Source: Roseomonas sp. (GTDB lineage Bacteria > Pseudomonadota > Alphaproteobacteria > Acetobacterales > Acetobacteraceae). From it: a DNA stretch of 10,300 nucleotides. Of this stretch, positions 7,820-10,300 are shown piece by piece; within the stretch, counting starts at the first letter, position 1; each line of letters begins with the position of its first letter. The stretch is from assembly GCA_020249415.1 (NCBI GenBank), contig JADCFR010000340.1:1-10300 (forward strand). The letters run 5' to 3'. A program made the translations under genes and the position numbers. The notes beneath the pieces were generated by a model, which searched no databases, was not told the origin of the DNA, and saw only the letters and a program-made list of their open reading frames with translations.

Positions 7820-8799
7820 GCAGGCTCCTTCGCCGGATCGGGATTGCGGCGCAAGTGGCGCGGCAGGGCAGCATCCAACCACAGGCGCAGCGGTGTGGTG
7901 GCGGGGTGTTCCAACGCCTCGGCCAAAAGCCGCCAACAACGCGGCCCATGGACAAGGTAATGGTGCTTGTTGTCGCGCCGCGAGAGCCGCACCCAAAGTG
8001 CCGCCACGCGCAAATGGCGCTGCGCGGCTGAGGCGGCCATGGCGGCGGTGAAATCCTCGCGCACCACGCCGGGCCTTGCGGCGAAGTAGCGTTCAATCGC
8101 GGCATCGCGCGCTTCTGGCGCCACATCGCGCCGCGCATCCTGCACGAGTGAAACAAGATCATAGGCAGGGTGCCCCAACCCGGCATCCTGGAAATCGAGC
8201 AAGCCGGTGCGCCGCGCGCCCGTGCGTGCCCCAAGCCGCATCAGATTGGCCGGGAAGTAATCGCGATGCACAAAACCTTGCGTGCCGGCGAAGGGGGCGA
8301 GCATGGCCCGAAGCGCATTATCAAGCCCGGCGCGAAGATCATCACCGGGCGCGCTTCCCATCATCGCCGGCCACCACCAATCGAGGAAAGTCGCCGCCGT
8401 CGCCCGCGCCATGGCCGCCGCATCCCAGGCGGGCAGGCCGGGCGGTGGCGCTGCCTCATGCAAGGCCGCGAGGGTTTCAGCGGCTTCGGCGTAAAGCGCG
8501 GGGGCAGGCGCGCCGGCTTCCAACAACGCCGCATGGGTGGCGTCACCGAAATCCTCCAGCAGCACCAGGCCCGCTTCGGGGTCGGCCGCGATGATCTCGG
8601 GCGCGGAAAGCCCCAGCCCCAGGATATGCCCGGCAATGGCGATGAAGGGGCGGGTGTTTTCCGGCGGAGGAGCCTCCATCAACAGCGCCGGGCGCGGCCC
8701 GCCCAGCAGCCGGGTATAGCGCCGGGCAGAGGCGTCTGAGGGCAGCGGGTCCAGCCGCGCCGCGCCAAAACCGGCGTTTTTCAAGAAGTCCATGGTCAT
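7816..8799 (-). CDS. amgK: AmgK, anomeric N-acetylmuramate/N-acetylglucosamine kinase
   Basis: AmgK phosphorylates MurNAc (and GlcNAc) at the anomeric carbon with ATP, feeding MurU in the salvage route that bypasses MurA and so lowers fosfomycin sensitivity in species studied. The 327-residue product has the aminoglycoside-phosphotransferase (APH) kinase fold. LLMEAPPP lies in the N-lobe and LVLLEDFGD in the hinge. The catalytic loop FVHRDYFPANLM carries His178, Asp180 and Asn185. The metal-binding LLDFQDAGLGHPAYDL carries Asp202. The DFQDA form is typical of AmgK rather than of antibiotic kinases. The start is the ATG at 8799, which overlaps the tsaE stop as ATGA with GAGGGG 8 bases upstream. 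A second ATG at 8793 is possible and would remove two residues. No signal peptide is seen, so it is cytoplasmic. Confidence 0.92.
   Translation of the reverse strand: MTMDFLKNAGFGAARLDPLPSDASARRYTRLLGGPRPALLMEAPPPENTRPFIAIAGHILGLGLSAPEIIAADPEAGLVLLEDFGDATHAALLEAGAPAPALYAEAAETLAALHEAAPPPGLPAWDAAAMARATAATFLDWWWPAMMGSAPGDDLRAGLDNALRAMLAPFAGTQGFVHRDYFPANLMRLGARTGARRTGLLDFQDAGLGHPAYDLVSLVQDARRDVAPEARDAAIERYFAARPGVVREDFTAAMAASAAQRHLRVAALWVRLSRRDNKHHYLVHGPRCWRLLAEALEHPATTPLRLWLDAALPRHLRRNPDPAKEPA
7825..7830 (-). promoter_or_regulatory. Ribosome binding site of murU
   Basis: The minus strand reads AAGGAG 5 bases before the ATG at 7819, within the last codons of amgK. It supports this start over in-frame starts farther upstream and fits coupled translation of amgK and murU. 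Confidence 0.65.
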
Positions 8800-9248
8800 G
8801 GGCGCAGCCCCTCAAGCCTGGCATCCCAACCGCGCAGCACGACATGGCGCGCTTCTTCTGCCGCGCCGGGGGTCAGATGGATGCGAAGTGCGTCAGCGGG
8901 TACCAGCATCCCCAGCCTTTCGGGCCATTCCACCAGCACAATCCCCTCTCGCGCTTCGTCCCAGCCGAGTTCCACCAAGCCATGGGGACCGGACAGGCGA
9001 TAAAGATCGAAATGATGCGCGGGGCCGGCGGGCAAATCATAGCTTTGCACCAGCGTGAAGGTCGGGCTTGGCACTTCAAGCGCGGGATCGCCTGTGGCAG
9101 CGCGCAGCACGGCGCGGGCAAAGGCGCTTTTGCCGGCGCCAAGGGGGCCATCCAGCAGCACCGCATCACCGGGGCGGAGCATAGGCGCAAGCCGCGCCGC
9201 GAGTGCTTCCGTCGCCGCCAGATCGGGCAGATCCAAGGCAATTTCCAC
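8796..9248 (-). CDS. tsaE: TsaE, ATPase for tRNA t6A37 modification
   Basis: TsaE (formerly YjeE) is the small P-loop ATPase that works with TsaB and TsaD to put threonylcarbamoyl on adenosine 37 of ANN-decoding tRNAs. The 150-residue product matches the family length. Walker A is GPLGAGKS (34-41). VPSPTFTLVQSY (59-70) is the conserved switch region, HHFDLYRL holds Asp81, and VLVEWPERLG holds the Glu107-Trp108 pair that contacts the nucleotide. The frame stays open to about 9470, but that extension runs antisense through the fnr start and is low-complexity. The GTG at 9248 gives the expected VEIALDLPD N-terminus, with purine-rich AAAGGA and AAGGG just upstream. It is the first gene of the minus-strand operon, so the operon promoter should lie in 9249-9333 or in the start of fnr. 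I cannot point to clear -35 and -10 boxes on this strand. Confidence 0.93.
   Translation of the reverse strand: MEIALDLPDLAATEALAARLAPMLRPGDAVLLDGPLGAGKSAFARAVLRAATGDPALEVPSPTFTLVQSYDLPAGPAHHFDLYRLSGPHGLVELGWDEAREGIVLVEWPERLGMLVPADALRIHLTPGAAEEARHVVLRGWDARLEGLRP
8808..8813 (-). promoter_or_regulatory. Ribosome binding site of amgK
   Basis: The minus strand reads GAGGGG 8 bases before the ATG at 8799, inside the end of tsaE. This spacing suits the first ATG better than the ATG at 8793, which would be 14 bases away. Confidence 0.5.
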
Positions 9249-9279
9249 CGGCCCTTGATCCTTTCTTCCCGCCAAAGCT

Positions 9280-9307
9280 TTGAACCCTTCGCGCCTTCGT
9301 CTATCAC
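9280..9307 (+). promoter_or_regulatory. Candidate housekeeping sigma-factor promoter for the ferredoxin-NADP reductase gene
   Basis: TTGAAC (9280-9285) and TATCAC (9302-9307) are 16 bases apart and resemble -35 and -10 boxes. Transcription would begin near 9314, leaving an untranslated leader of about 20 bases before the ATG at 9334. Each box matches the consensus at only four positions, so this is a suggestion from position and pattern. Confidence 0.3.
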
Positions 9308-9309
9308 GC

Positions 9310-9328
9310 CCCCCTGGATTCGGGGGAG
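9310..9328 (+). promoter_or_regulatory. Ribosome binding site of fnr within a small stem-loop
   Basis: GGGGGAG (9322-9328) lies 5 bases before the ATG at 9334 and is the probable Shine-Dalgarno site. Its G-run can pair with CCCCC at 9310-9314 around a 7-base loop, which would hide part of the site. The loop contains GATTC, a GANTC site of the kind methylated by CcrM in alphaproteobacteria. Whether the pairing matters is inference. Confidence 0.45.
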
Positions 9329-9333
9329 AGCCC

Positions 9334-10300
9334 ATGCCGGCCGAGATTGAAACCGATGTCGCGATTATTGGCGCGGGCCCTGTCGGGCTTTTCGCGGTGT
9401 TTGAATGCGGCATGCTGCGCATGAAATCCGTGGTGATTGACGCCTTGGAAGCGATTGGCGGGCAATGCACCGCGCTTTATCCGGAAAAGCCGATTTTCGA
9501 CATTCCCGCCCATCCGCAAATCGCCGCCGCTGATCTGATTGGCAAGCTGGAAGCCCAGGCCGCGCCCTTCGCGCCGCAATATCTGTTTGGCCGCCGTGTG
9601 GAGACGCTGCGCCAGGAAGGCAATACGCTGGTGCTCGGCACTTCGGCGGGAGATACCATTCGCGCCAAGGCGGTGATTCTGGCCGCCGGTGCCGGCGCCT
9701 TTGGCCCCAATCGCCCCCCACTGCCCGGTCTTCCCGGCTACGAAGCCTCAGGCGCGGTGCGCTACATGGTCGCGAAGCGGGAAGAATTTCGCGGCAAGCG
9801 CGTGGTGATTGCGGGCGGCGGTGATTCTGCCGTGGATTGGGCGCTTTCACTCAAGGATATCGCGGCGAAGGTGGTGGTGGTGCATCGCCGCGCAAAATTC
9901 CGCGCGGCACCCGAGACCGCTGCGCAGCTGGAAGCCGCCGCCGCACGGGGCGAGGTTGAAATGGCCATCCCCTATCAGTTGCACGGCCTGAAGGGCGACG
10001 GCACGACGCTGGAAGCGGTGGAATTGGCAACACTGCAAGGCGAAACCCGCGATGTGCCGGCGGATCATTTGCTGGCGTTTTTCGGCCTATCCATGGATTT
10101 GGGCCCGATCGCCGATTGGGGGCTTGGGCTGGAACGCAGCCATGTCAGCGTGACGCCTGCAACGTGTGAGACCAATATCCCCGGCGTCTATGCCATTGGC
10201 GATATCGAGACCTATCCCGGCAAGCTGAAGCTGATTCTGCAAGGCTTCTCTGAGGCCGCCATGGCAGCGCATGCGATCCATCCGCGCGTCTTCCCCGATA
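9334..10300 (+). CDS. Ferredoxin--NADP reductase, thioredoxin-reductase-like type (3' end outside window)
   Basis: This flavoenzyme moves electrons between NADPH and ferredoxin (or flavodoxin) in the cytoplasm. It belongs to the two-domain FNR group related to thioredoxin reductase, such as Bacillus YumC. The frame is open from the ATG at 9334 to the right edge, giving 322 residues; members are about 340-350 long, so some 20-25 residues are missing. The FAD-binding GAGPVG is at 13-18, followed by GGQCTALYPEKPIFDIPA (42-59), a hallmark of this group. The NADPH-binding GGGDSAVDWAL begins at 161, and HRR (184-186) fits recognition of the NADPH 2'-phosphate. The C-terminal FAD segment YAIGDIETYPGKLKL has Gly289-Asp290. 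There is no CxxC redox pair in the NADPH domain, which separates it from true thioredoxin reductases. The gene is divergent from tsaE, with GGGGGAG 5 bases before the start. Its electron partner is not in the window. Confidence 0.92.
   Translation, partial: MPAEIETDVAIIGAGPVGLFAVFECGMLRMKSVVIDALEAIGGQCTALYPEKPIFDIPAHPQIAAADLIGKLEAQAAPFAPQYLFGRRVETLRQEGNTLVLGTSAGDTIRAKAVILAAGAGAFGPNRPPLPGLPGYEASGAVRYMVAKREEFRGKRVVIAGGGDSAVDWALSLKDIAAKVVVVHRRAKFRAAPETAAQLEAAAARGEVEMAIPYQLHGLKGDGTTLEAVELATLQGETRDVPADHLLAFFGLSMDLGPIADWGLGLERSHVSVTPATCETNIPGVYAIGDIETYPGKLKLILQGFSEAAMAAHAIHPRVFPD

Noticed and set aside
7820..7996. N-terminal extension of murU to 7996
   Set aside because: It lies entirely within amgK in another frame. 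The ATG at 7819 has a ribosome site and starts just before the conserved nucleotidyltransferase signature.
9249..9470. N-terminal extension of tsaE to 9470
   Set aside because: The extension runs antisense through the fnr start and looks like low-complexity sequence. The GTG at 9248 gives the normal family length and N-terminus.
9304..9968. Minus-strand frames across fnr
   Set aside because: The plus strand codes an intact flavoprotein with FAD and NADPH motifs; the reverse frames show no family features.
1..10300. CRISPR array, tRNA/rRNA, insertion sequence, toxin-antitoxin or defence island
   Set aside because: No regularly spaced repeats, cloverleaf, transposase or terminal repeats, and no phage or toxin genes were seen. 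AddAB, which degrades unprotected linear DNA, is here a housekeeping gene pair in its usual setting.

Overview
The window is GC-rich bacterial chromosome, very probably from an alphaproteobacterium. The main reason is the gene string tsaE-amgK-murU-addB-addA, together with the alphaproteobacterial forms of AddA and AddB. A Rhodospirillales/Acetobacteraceae host is my best guess from overall protein flavour, but that is inference. Nothing here looks like a phage, transposon, CRISPR array or RNA gene.

Layout. Positions 1-341 (+) hold the C-terminal end of a protein that begins left of the window. It is unidentified and its codon use differs from its neighbours. Positions 342-520 are a short convergent intergenic stretch with two imperfect stem-loops. 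From 9248 down to 521 (- strand) lie five tightly packed genes read as one probable operon: tsaE, amgK, murU, addB, addA. Three of the four junctions are 4-base stop/start overlaps (ATGA, ATGA, GTGA), and the murU-addB gap is 10 bases. An 85-base divergent region (9249-9333) separates tsaE from a (+) strand ferredoxin-NADP reductase gene of the thioredoxin-reductase-like type, which runs off the right edge.

How the genes fit together. TsaE is the ATPase needed for the tRNA t6A37 modification. AmgK and MurU are consecutive enzymes of the peptidoglycan-sugar salvage route that turns recycled MurNAc into UDP-MurNAc without MurA/MurB. AddB and AddA form the helicase-nuclease that resects double-strand breaks for RecA. 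They share no single pathway; the operon is a conserved housekeeping arrangement. The trxA gene that often follows addA in alphaproteobacteria is not present here.

Several starts are corrected from the longest possible frames. addA begins at the GTG at 4048 behind a GAGGAGG site, murU at the ATG at 7819, and tsaE at the GTG at 9248. I found no convincing novel system. The points most worth a second look are the atypical left-edge gene, the stem-loop overlapping the fnr ribosome binding site, and the start signals of addB.
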